Origin: Nocardioides luteus
GTDB lineage: Bacteria > Actinomycetota > Actinomycetes > Propionibacteriales > Nocardioidaceae
Direction of reading: 5' to 3'
DNA length: 64,000 nucleotides
Assembly: GCF_000960475.2 (NCBI RefSeq)
Contig: NZ_JZDQ02000032.1
Span: 1 to 64,000, forward strand
How positions within the stretch are numbered: the first letter of the stretch is position 1; each line of letters begins with the position of its first letter. The notes under the pieces are model-generated. The model saw only the letters and a list, made by a program, of their open reading frames with translations, searched no databases and was not told where the DNA came from. The position numbers and the translations under genes were made by a program. This document shows positions 15,701 to 22,370 of the stretch, in pieces.

Positions 15701-17437
15701 GGCCGTGTAGAGGGTGCCGTCGGGGTTGAGCACCTCGCCGTGGCGGATCGTGACCGTCTGGCCCTTCTCGCCCTGCAGGGTGAGGCGGACGTGGCCGACC
15801 ATGTTCTGCCCGAGGTCGTAGAGGTAGACACCGTCGGTCGGCGAATCGATCCGCTTCGCGGTCTCGAGCTCCTCGGTGACGCGTACGTCAACGGCTGTCT
15901 GCGGCTCGAGCACGTCGGTCGGCTCGTCCCGGACGGCGACGGCGTCCCAGTCGGTGGCGTCGAAGCCGGGCTCGTCCCAGCCGTCGACCTGGGCCGCGCG
16001 GCGGGCGTCGTACCACTCACCGTCGAGCAGGTCCGCCTCGCGGGTCGGCCCGCCGGTCGTGCGCCAGGTGTCGTCGGTGCGGACGACGCGGCTGGTGCCG
16101 TCGGCGTAGTCGATGACGAGCTCGGCGATCACCGAGTTGGCGGTGCCGTAGACGTCGGTGCCGAACATCGCGACCTTGCCGGAGTACCAGCCGGGAGCGA
16201 CCTCGGCCCCGAGCACGTTCGAGCCCGAGCTCACCAGATCGGTCACGTCGTAGGTCTGGTAGTCGATCCGCTTGTCGTAGGCCGTCCAGCCGGGCGCGAG
16301 CTCGGCGTCCCCGACCCGCTTGCCGTTGAGGCGCAGCTCGTAGACGCCGCGTGCCGAGGCGTAGACCCGGGCACGCTTGATCTCCTTCGATCCCAGGTCG
16401 ACCTCCTTGCGCAGCAGCGGCACCGCGTCGTCGCCCCTCAGCCAGGCCTCGCCGCCGGCGTTGTCGACCCGGAGCCCGTCGGGGGTGACGGTGCCGGCGG
16501 TGAAGGTGCGGTCGCCGGTCGGAAAGTCCGTGTCCACGAGAGCGGTGCCATCGGCGCTGGTGACGGTCACGTCATGGACCAGTCCGTGCTCGGCGCCGTT
16601 GGTGCGGAAGCCCATGATCCCCGGTCCGGCGAAGGTGGCGTCGGTGCGCCGGTCGAGCTGCTGGCCGTCGATCGTGGTCGTGATCGTGTCACCCGCGACG
16701 GTGATCGCGTAGTCGTGCTCCGCGGCGAAGTCGAAGCCGCTCGGCACCGGCTCGGCAGGCAGCACGGAGTAGCCGCCGTTGCGCTTCACGTGCGGACGGA
16801 GCGCGTCGTCGGACTCGCTGAACTGCCACATGTAGGCGTTCTCGGTGTCCTTGCCGCGGAAGTAGACGCCGAGGGCTCCGCCGATGTCGGAGGCGGTGAA
16901 CTCGATCGTGTAATCGGTCCACTCCGCGCCCAGCTCGGGGGTCTCCGCCCCGATCCAGTCCGCCGACCACGCCTCCTTCCCGAGTCCGGTGGCGAACGTC
17001 GCCGGTTCGCTCCACGCGGACGCGACGTCCTCGTCGTCCCAGACCCGCACCGACCACACGTAGTCCGTGCGCGGCTTCAGCGCGGGCCCGGCGTAGCGGA
17101 CGTCGACGGACTGCCCGGACCTCACCTTCCGGCTGTCCCACACGTCGGGCGCGGAGAGCCGCCGCTCCGACGTGGCGACCCGGATCTGGTACGCCTTCTG
17201 GGTCACTCCGCGGCGGTCGGAGTCGAGCTGCCAGCCCAGGGCGGGGGCGGTCGTCGCGATGCCGAGGGGATCGACGAGCGCGTTGGTCCGCAGCTCGTCG
17301 ACCACCGGGACGGAGCCGCCCGTGGCGAGCGCCGTCGGTGCGACGGCGCCAGCGGCGCCGGCTGCGATTGGGGAAAGCGCGGGGGAGAGGGCTACGGCGA
17401 GGGTGGCCGTGATCAGTCCGGCGATGTGATGACGCAC
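12773..17437 (-). CDS. Secreted GH78 alpha-L-rhamnosidase, multidomain
   Basis: Cleaves terminal alpha-L-rhamnose from plant or microbial glycosides and polysaccharides outside the cell. At 1554 residues it is much longer than typical GH78 enzymes (about 900-1100). Domains in order: signal peptide (1-30), Ig-like rhamnosidase N domain (about 45-150), a LamG-like insertion (about 160-320, GALGVYFRGKDTENAYMWQF), the jelly-roll carbohydrate-binding domain, and an (alpha/alpha)6 catalytic barrel with DERMGWTGD near 670 (general acid Glu) and TTIWERWNS near 935 (general base Glu). Next come a helical FIVAR-like stretch (about 1100-1210), two NEW3-type beta domains (about 1220-1410) and a C-terminal beta domain. 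GTG 17437 has AGGAG 6-10 nt upstream. A LacI-type operator lies 25 bp upstream. There is no cell-wall anchor. Confidence 0.9.
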   Translation of the reverse strand: MRHHIAGLITATLAVALSPALSPIAAGAAGAVAPTALATGGSVPVVDELRTNALVDPLGIATTAPALGWQLDSDRRGVTQKAYQIRVATSERRLSAPDVWDSRKVRSGQSVDVRYAGPALKPRTDYVWSVRVWDDEDVASAWSEPATFATGLGKEAWSADWIGAETPELGAEWTDYTIEFTASDIGGALGVYFRGKDTENAYMWQFSESDDALRPHVKRNGGYSVLPAEPVPSGFDFAAEHDYAITVAGDTITTTIDGQQLDRRTDATFAGPGIMGFRTNGAEHGLVHDVTVTSADGTALVDTDFPTGDRTFTAGTVTPDGLRVDNAGGEAWLRGDDAVPLLRKEVDLGSKEIKRARVYASARGVYELRLNGKRVGDAELAPGWTAYDKRIDYQTYDVTDLVSSGSNVLGAEVAPGWYSGKVAMFGTDVYGTANSVIAELVIDYADGTSRVVRTDDTWRTTGGPTREADLLDGEWYDARRAAQVDGWDEPGFDATDWDAVAVRDEPTDVLEPQTAVDVRVTEELETAKRIDSPTDGVYLYDLGQNMVGHVRLTLQGEKGQTVTIRHGEVLNPDGTLYTANLRSAKATDTYTIGSDEPETYEPSFTFHGFRYVEISGLGEAPDAADLVGVVVGTDGDLTSTLDTSSPLVDQLQSNIVWGMRGNFLSIPTDTPARDERMGWTGDINVFSRTAVYNMDAESFLTKWLQDLRDTQRENGSLPGVAPVVPGRFDGGYESAGWMDAGVHVPWTLWQAYGDTGVIADNYAMMKRYVDFLDADSTGHIRSAGGYLDWLNLDDPTPADVLDTAFVAKSTREFAQMAKAIGKDADAAAYQARYQAIRAAYQQAFIAADGTVKGDSQTAYILTLTNDLEPEDRRDAVYDQFVQTLERRDYHLSTGFLGVDGLLPALTKAGRTDIAYRLLQHEDYPSWGYEIGKGATTIWERWNSINPDGTFNDVGMNSFNHYAYGAVGEWMYRTMAGVSAAEPGYRKVLIAPEPGEGVDHVDYRLQTPYGAVRSAWATDDGPMTLDVTVPANTTAEVRIPAAYRWAVTEGGAPIEDSEDVELVRQDDGVVVLEVGSGSYRFAVAPTLGDLGAARSGAAETATAVSALPLDGSAGKAAKRDLANRTATLREEIGEAWDLAARDADEERVAESVHHALAAGASLRQVIAMYADNGVLADANAADLRDHVAAIAKSLSRASARLVGAVATLRVPTDEVLPGDVVDVSVSIDNSGKQPLSEVSSSLDLPDGWTAQPVGEPAGTVPAGGQVQHTYEVTVPDDAAVGPIELTGELTYSRSGGAATLPVGSTLMVGAGVQITATSSAPTSVDGGQTATVTTRLHNRSDVTQRGELSLTGPTGWSADPESFEIPAGQDAEVEIEVVVPQTVVAGPVSLTVATGATPTEQAAATVIVGLATPPSESTDHVDLGEASSETAHGLTASEHSGTNQEAGLTRRYTHSSYPGGWFELDAAVPTDRAFVVRVVETFDGARRKTYDVELDGQVAHSVDLTRTSGGQGTMTHQFLVEPSALTADGSVRIRFQDTGADYDPSVADVWVVPVA

Positions 17438-17459
17438 GCGGAACTCCTGAAGTCGAGGA

Positions 17460-17475
17460 ATTGAAACGCTTCAGT
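17460..17475. promoter_or_regulatory. LacI-family-type operator upstream of the rhamnosidase gene
   Basis: On the minus strand it reads ACTGAAGCGTTTCAAT, with TGAA-NCGN-TTCA symmetry and a central CG, the hallmark of LacI/GalR-family sites. It lies 22-37 bp before the rhamnosidase start. No LacI-type gene is in the window, so the regulator must be encoded elsewhere. Confidence 0.6.
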
Positions 17476-17549
17476 GAGTATGGCGCTCGTCACATCCGAA
17501 CGCAGCGATATGACCGCATCCGGCCACGGCCAACGATTCAATCCACGGG

Positions 17550-19199
17550 TCAGGGCGTGAGGTCGCCGAGCGAGTCGGCGTCGACGATCCGGTACGCATA
17601 GCCCTGCTCGGCCAGGAATCGCTGGCGGTTCTGGGCGAAGTCGGCGTCGATGGTGTCGCGAGAGACGATCGTGTAGAAGTGCGCGGTCTTGTGGCCGTCG
17701 CCGGGGCGCAGCAGGCGGCCGAGGCGCTGGGCCTCCTCCTGGCGGGAGCCGTAGGCGCCGGAGACCTGGATCGCGACCTCGGCCGAGGGCAGATCGATGG
17801 AGAAGTTGGCGACCTTGGAGACGACCAGCAGGTCGATCTCGCCGGACCGGAAGGCGTCGAAGAGCCGCTGACGTTCCTTGACCGACGTCTTGCCCTCGAT
17901 CACCGGGGCATCGAGCGAGGCGGCGATCTCGTCGAGCTGCTCGAGATACTGGCCGATCACCAGCGTCGGCTTGCCGGCGTGGGAGGCGACGATCTCCTTG
18001 ACCACGTCGATCTTGTGGTGGGTGCACGAGGCGATCCGGTAGCGCTCGTCGGGCTCGGCGGTGGCGTAGACGAGCCGTTCGTCTGCGGGCAGGGTCACCC
18101 GCACCTCGACGCAGTCCGCCGGGGCGATCCAGCCCTGCGCCTCGATGTCCTTCCAGGGAGCGTCGTAGCGCTTGGGGCCGATCAGCGAGAACACGTCGCC
18201 CTCGCGCCCGTCCTCCCGCACCAGCGTCGCGGTCAGGCCGAGGCGGCGGCGCGCCTGCAGGTCGGCGGTCATCCGGAAGATCGGGGCGGGCAGGAGGTGG
18301 ACCTCGTCGTAGACGACCAGGCCCCAGTCGCGGGCGTCGAGGAGCTCCAGGTGCGGGTAGGCGCCCTTGCGGCGCGTGGTCAGCACCTGGTAGGTGGCGA
18401 TCGTGACCGGCCGGATCTCCTTGACCGACCCGGAGTACTCGCCGATCTCGTCCGGGGTCAGTGAGGTGCGGCGTACGAGCTCGTCCTTCCACTGCCGTGC
18501 GGAGACGGTGTTGGTGACGAGGATCAGCGTGGTCGCCTGGGCGTGCGCCATGGCCGCGGCGCCGACCAGCGTCTTGCCCGCGCCGCAGGGCAGCACGACG
18601 ACCCCGGAGCCGCCGTGCCAGAACGACTCGGCCGCCTCCGACTGGTAGGGGCGCAACGACCAGTCGGCGGTGTCCAGCGCGATCGGGTGCGCCTCGCCGT
18701 CGACGTACCCCGCGTAGTCCTCGGCCGGCCAGCCGAGCTTGAGCAGCGCCTGCTTGAGGTTGCCGCGCTCGGAGGGATGGACGACGACGGTGTCCTCGTC
18801 GACCCGCTCGCCCAGCATCCCGGCGACCTTCTTCGCCCGGATCACCTCCTCGAGCACCGCACGGTCGGAGGAGGCCAGCACCAGCCCGTTGACCGGGTTC
18901 TTCTCGAGCCGGAGGCGGCCGTAGCGGGCCATCGTCTCGGCGACATCGACCAGCAGGGAGTGGGGGACGGGATAGCGGGAGTACTCCAGCAGCGTGTCCA
19001 CCACCTGCTCGGCGTCGTGGCCGGCCGCCCGCGCGTTCCACAGCCCCAACGGGGTCAGCCGGTAGGTGTGGATGTGCTCCGGCGACCGCTCCAGCTCGGC
19101 GAACGGCGCGATCGCCTTGCGGCACTCACCTGCCCGGGCATGGTCGACCTCGAGCAGCAGCGTCTTGTCCGACTGGACGATCAGGGGGCCGTCGTTCAC
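17550..19199 (-). CDS. XPB-type DNA repair helicase
   Basis: A 549-residue SF2 helicase, the bacterial XPB/Ssl2 homologue (3'-5' DNA unwinding, linked to nucleotide excision repair). The N-terminus (GPLIVQSDKTLLLEVDHARAGECRKAIAPFAELERSPEHIHTYRLTPLGLWNA) is the actinobacterial XPB form, followed by a damage-recognition-like region. Walker A is LPCGAGKTLVGAAA, motif II is YDEVHLLP (DEVH) and motif III is GLTATLVREDGREGD. The C-terminal RecA domain includes GSRQEEAQRLGRLLRPGDG (motif VI). GTG 19199 is preceded by TAGGCT at a 6-nt gap. The gene directly upstream encodes the helicase-associated protein. The same pair occurs in Mycobacterium tuberculosis (Rv0861c/Rv0862c, from memory). Confidence 0.92.
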   Translation of the reverse strand: MNDGPLIVQSDKTLLLEVDHARAGECRKAIAPFAELERSPEHIHTYRLTPLGLWNARAAGHDAEQVVDTLLEYSRYPVPHSLLVDVAETMARYGRLRLEKNPVNGLVLASSDRAVLEEVIRAKKVAGMLGERVDEDTVVVHPSERGNLKQALLKLGWPAEDYAGYVDGEAHPIALDTADWSLRPYQSEAAESFWHGGSGVVVLPCGAGKTLVGAAAMAHAQATTLILVTNTVSARQWKDELVRRTSLTPDEIGEYSGSVKEIRPVTIATYQVLTTRRKGAYPHLELLDARDWGLVVYDEVHLLPAPIFRMTADLQARRRLGLTATLVREDGREGDVFSLIGPKRYDAPWKDIEAQGWIAPADCVEVRVTLPADERLVYATAEPDERYRIASCTHHKIDVVKEIVASHAGKPTLVIGQYLEQLDEIAASLDAPVIEGKTSVKERQRLFDAFRSGEIDLLVVSKVANFSIDLPSAEVAIQVSGAYGSRQEEAQRLGRLLRPGDGHKTAHFYTIVSRDTIDADFAQNRQRFLAEQGYAYRIVDADSLGDLTP

Positions 19200-19205
19200 C
19201 GGACC

Positions 19206-19211
19206 AGCCTA
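19206..19211 (-). promoter_or_regulatory. Putative -10 box (TAGGCT) of the XPB helicase gene
   Basis: The minus strand reads TAGGCT, GGTCCG, GTG (19199). XPB therefore seems to have its own leaderless promoter, downstream of a strong hairpin that may end transcription from the partner gene. Confidence 0.5.
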
Positions 19212-19227
19212 CGGGCGGACCCTCGCT

Positions 19228-19279
19228 GGGGTCGTGAAGCCGAGAGTGACCCAGAGACCACTCTCAGCTTCACGACCCC
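19228..19279. terminator. Long hairpin between the helicase-associated gene and XPB
   Basis: GGGGTCGTGAAGC (19228-19240) pairs with 19267-19279, and GAGAGTG (19242-19248) pairs with CACTCTC (19259-19265). There is one mismatch between the two blocks and a 10-nt loop. The 20-bp-plus stem overlaps the last codons and stop of the upstream minus-strand gene. There is no T-tract. It has the same layout as the hairpin at 45263. Confidence 0.6.
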
Positions 19280-21507
19280 GGCCGGACGCTCCTGATCCGG
19301 GACAGCGCGAAGGAACGTACGTCGTCCTCGACCCGGGCCGCGAGGGAGCCGCCGTCGATGCCCACGGGCTCGACACGGGCCTCACCGGCGACCCCGCGGC
19401 CGTCGACGTAGGAGAGCACCACCTGCTCCCCGGCATCGATGGCCTCGTGGAGGATCGCCATCGTGGAGGCCGGCTCGGGCGGGGACGGGCGCGAGGCGGC
19501 GGTCTCGTCGCCGGCCTTGATGCGCGCCGCTACCGCGGTCGCGCGCACGGTGAGATGGGCCTCCTGGGCGCCCGCCGGACGCTGCGCGTTGCGGGCCTTG
19601 GCGCGCTTGGCGTCGGGTCGCGCGACGTGGACCGACCCGTCGGGCGCCTCGACGACCGGGGCCAGGCCGAGCTCGCGCAGCCGGGGAAGGAGCGAGTCGA
19701 GGGCGACGGTGCTGACGACCACGGTCGGGGCCAGCCGCCGCAGCCCGAGCGACTCGGCCGCCGGATGGGCCAGCAGCTCAGCCAGTGCCGCCTCGTCGTC
19801 GCTGCGCAGGTAGGCCGCGGCGAACCCGACCCGGATGGTCCCGAAGGTACGCGCGGTGTCGTCGACAAGATAGGTCAGCGCCTGCGGGACCGGGGTGCGG
19901 GAGGCGGCGGCGAGGAAGGTGTGGATCTCGGTGGCGGTCCAGCCGCGGTCCATCGCCCGTCGCACGGACTCCTTGGTGAACCGGTAGACCGTCGCCCCGC
20001 CGTGGGACTCCACGGTCGCCACGACCGCCAGGGTGCGCGCCAGCGCGGGCTCCAGCGGCCCCGGAGCGACCGCGGTCAGATCGCCCTGCAGCAGCACGTG
20101 GTCGACCGGCTCCGGCAGCAGCCCGGCCAGGACCGGGACCGGGTCCTCGCCCGCCACCAACGCCCGCCCGTACGCCGCCAGCCCCCCGAACGCAGTCAGC
20201 CCGAGGGTTTCCGCCTCGGTGAGTGTCCAGGCCACCAGCGACTCGCGGGACTCGGTGCGAGTGCGCGGCCGGCGCGGCCGCTCCCAGGCGAGCCGGGCGA
20301 CGACCGCGGCGGGACCGGTGCCGGCGGCGAGGACCTCACCGTCCGGCATCTCCGCCAGCAGACCCAGCGTCAGCCGGCGCGTCTCCACGGCCGAGGCGCC
20401 GGCCAGATCGGGCGCCAGCGCGTTCCACGTCTTCCCGGCCGGGTCGCGCTGACCGACCAGCCCGGGGAGGCGCGGGGAGGCGAGCCAGGCACCGGCCACG
20501 TGCGACCAGCGGGCGGCCAGAGGCTGCTGCAGCCACTGGTCGAAGAGCTCGGTCGGCATCCACGACGGGTCACCCTCCTCGTCGGTGCCGAGCGCCAGCA
20601 GCCCCGAGGTCCAGGCGACCTCGATCAGCAGCGCCGCGGTGGGCTCGGCGACGTGGAGCCGCTCGGCGGTCGCCTTCAGGTCGCGCACGGTCAGGCCCGT
20701 GCCGCCGCGCAGCGACCTCGGCGGCGTGGCGCTCCAGGCGTCGAGGAGCAGCTCGAGGTTGCGTACGAGCTCGAAGGCGGCGCCCGCGGCCGCCCGGTCG
20801 ACCAGCGACGAGGCCCGCGACGAGGTCGGCAGGGGCGGCGGGACGTCCACCGGGGCCGGCGTGGTCCGCCCGCCGCGCAGCGCGAGCCCGACCTCGCCGG
20901 GCAGGATCAGCATGCCGTCCTCCGAGGAGACCAGCAGCCCGTGGGCGATCAGCTCCTCCGCCGGTCCGGCGGCCTCGTCCACCGTGACGCGCGTGCGCGC
21001 GCGGGATGAAGATGCCTGCCCGCCGCCGGCGTCGACGGCCTCCAGCATCGCGCGGGCCTCGGCGGAGACAGCGGCCAGGCGGCGTACGGCTTCTTCCTGG
21101 TCAGCGGCGAAAGGCTGCAGCCCGGAGGTGCCCGGGGAACCCCGCAGCAGGGCTGCGACCCCGGTCACGGCCCGCAGGCCGCCGAGGGAGTGCCAGACCA
21201 GGCCGGTGTCCTCCAGATGAGAAAGTGCCCGTGTCGCGGCGGCCACATCGGCGTTCACCATGGAAGATAAGTGGGCTTTGGTGGTTTGATTCGCGAGGAC
21301 AACGGCATCGAGCACGATCAGCTCGAGATGGTTAAGGTCATCCAACGCATAGTGCAAGGATGTGCGAGTGGCTGCTCGGGCGGCGAGTTGGCCGGAGTCA
21401 TGAGGGGACGGCGTGGCGAGATCAGGACGTGCAAGAAGCAGGCGTGTGATGCGCTCTGTAGGCCAAGAGCGCAACTGGTCTGCAAGAGAGCGGAAGCCTG
21501 TGTCCAT
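19270..21507 (-). CDS. Helicase-associated (Helicase_C_3) domain protein, XPB partner
   Basis: A 745-residue protein that is found next to XPB in actinobacteria. It has no helicase motifs of its own. The N-terminal half is winged-helix-like (LDDLNHLELIVLDAVVLANQTTKAHLSSMVNADVAAATRALSHLEDTGLV). The C-terminal half carries the Helicase_C_3-type region (TVYRFTKESVRRAMDRGWTATEIHTFLAAASRTPVPQALTYLVDDTARTFGTIRVGFAAAYLRSDDEAALAELL) and a WYL-like tail (VVLSYVDGRGVAGEARVEPVGIDGGSLAARVEDDVRSFALSRI). It probably assists XPB or regulates in response to DNA. The GTG at 21516 and ATG at 21513 are open, but TAGCGT ends at 21515, so leaderless ATG 21507 is favoured. Confidence 0.8.
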   Translation of the reverse strand: MDTGFRSLADQLRSWPTERITRLLLARPDLATPSPHDSGQLAARAATRTSLHYALDDLNHLELIVLDAVVLANQTTKAHLSSMVNADVAAATRALSHLEDTGLVWHSLGGLRAVTGVAALLRGSPGTSGLQPFAADQEEAVRRLAAVSAEARAMLEAVDAGGGQASSSRARTRVTVDEAAGPAEELIAHGLLVSSEDGMLILPGEVGLALRGGRTTPAPVDVPPPLPTSSRASSLVDRAAAGAAFELVRNLELLLDAWSATPPRSLRGGTGLTVRDLKATAERLHVAEPTAALLIEVAWTSGLLALGTDEEGDPSWMPTELFDQWLQQPLAARWSHVAGAWLASPRLPGLVGQRDPAGKTWNALAPDLAGASAVETRRLTLGLLAEMPDGEVLAAGTGPAAVVARLAWERPRRPRTRTESRESLVAWTLTEAETLGLTAFGGLAAYGRALVAGEDPVPVLAGLLPEPVDHVLLQGDLTAVAPGPLEPALARTLAVVATVESHGGATVYRFTKESVRRAMDRGWTATEIHTFLAAASRTPVPQALTYLVDDTARTFGTIRVGFAAAYLRSDDEAALAELLAHPAAESLGLRRLAPTVVVSTVALDSLLPRLRELGLAPVVEAPDGSVHVARPDAKRAKARNAQRPAGAQEAHLTVRATAVAARIKAGDETAASRPSPPEPASTMAILHEAIDAGEQVVLSYVDGRGVAGEARVEPVGIDGGSLAARVEDDVRSFALSRIRSVRPGS

Positions 21508-21514
21508 CGGCATC

Positions 21515-21520
21515 ACGCTA
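21515..21520 (-). promoter_or_regulatory. Putative -10 box (TAGCGT) of the helicase-associated gene
   Basis: The minus strand reads TAGCGT, GATGCCG, ATG (21507). The hexamer lies in the short gap to the divergent PP2C gene. It overlaps the alternative GTG/ATG starts, which argues against them. Confidence 0.45.
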
Positions 21521-21542
21521 TCCCGGCAGGCCTAGGAGCGAG

Positions 21543-22370
21543 ATGTCCAGGAAAGTAGTGATCGCGCACGGGGCCGCGACCGATGTCGGCCAGGTGCGGA
21601 AGGTCAACGAGGACTCCCATGTGGCCGAGCCACCGGTCTTCGTCGTAGCCGACGGCATGGGCGGCCACGACGGTGGTGACATCGCCAGCGAGATGGTGAT
21701 CCAGGAGTTCGCCAAGCTCGGCGGCACCCATTACGTGTCCGAGTCCGGCAGCCAGGCGATGGTCGAGGCGCTCCAGGCGGCCCAGGACCGGATCGTGGCC
21801 TTCGCGCTCGAGCAGCGCTCGCGCGGGGCCTCGGACTACCAGTCCGGCACGACCTGCGCCGCGGCTCTGATCGCCGACGGCGGAAGCAGCCCGTTGTGGA
21901 TCCTGCTCAACGTCGGCGACTCGCGCATCTACCGATACTTCGACGGTACGTTGAGCCAGCTCAGCCGCGACCACAGCCTGGTCCAGGAGCTGGTCGACTC
22001 CGGGCAGATCACGCCCGAGCAGGCCGAGCACCACCCGGAGCGCAACGTGGTGACCAGGGCGCTGGGCGGCATGGCCCCCGCCGTCCCTGACATCTTCCAG
22101 GTGACGCTGCCGGTCGGCGCCCGGCTGATGCTCTGCTCGGACGGCGTGAGCGGAATGATCTCGGATGCTGAGATCGCCGACATCCTCGCCGCGGAGGAGA
22201 CCGACGCGCGGGACACGGCCGAGAAGCTCGTCGCCGCCGCGGTCGAAGCGGGTGGCCGGGACAACGCCACCGCGATCGTGGTGGATGTGATGGGATTGAC
22301 CGAGGAAAACCCGTATGACTCGGAGCAACAAAGGGTGAGTATGGAGCAGAAGCTAGGAGTGCTGCCATGA
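21543..22370 (+). CDS. PP2C-family serine/threonine protein phosphatase
   Basis: A 275-residue metal-dependent phosphatase that removes phosphate from Ser/Thr residues. The metal-binding Asp residues are seen in VRKVNEDS (D24), VVADGMGGHDGG (D37), MLCSDGVSGM and GRDNATAIVVDV. SGTTCAAALI is the usual core motif. It is cytosolic, with no TM helix, unlike membrane-bound PstP. AGGAG lies 6-7 nt before ATG. The stop overlaps the FHA gene start (ATGA), so the two are coupled. No Ser/Thr kinase is present in the window, although this enzyme and two phosphothreonine-binding FHA proteins form the operon. Confidence 0.92.
   Translation: MSRKVVIAHGAATDVGQVRKVNEDSHVAEPPVFVVADGMGGHDGGDIASEMVIQEFAKLGGTHYVSESGSQAMVEALQAAQDRIVAFALEQRSRGASDYQSGTTCAAALIADGGSSPLWILLNVGDSRIYRYFDGTLSQLSRDHSLVQELVDSGQITPEQAEHHPERNVVTRALGGMAPAVPDIFQVTLPVGARLMLCSDGVSGMISDAEIADILAAEETDARDTAEKLVAAAVEAGGRDNATAIVVDVMGLTEENPYDSEQQRVSMEQKLGVLP

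Noticed and set aside
13883..17464. A 1193-codon open frame antisense to the rhamnosidase gene
   Set aside because: The opposite strand encodes an unmistakable GH78 protein; very long antisense frames are expected in such GC-rich DNA and this one has low-complexity Val/Gly/Arg composition.
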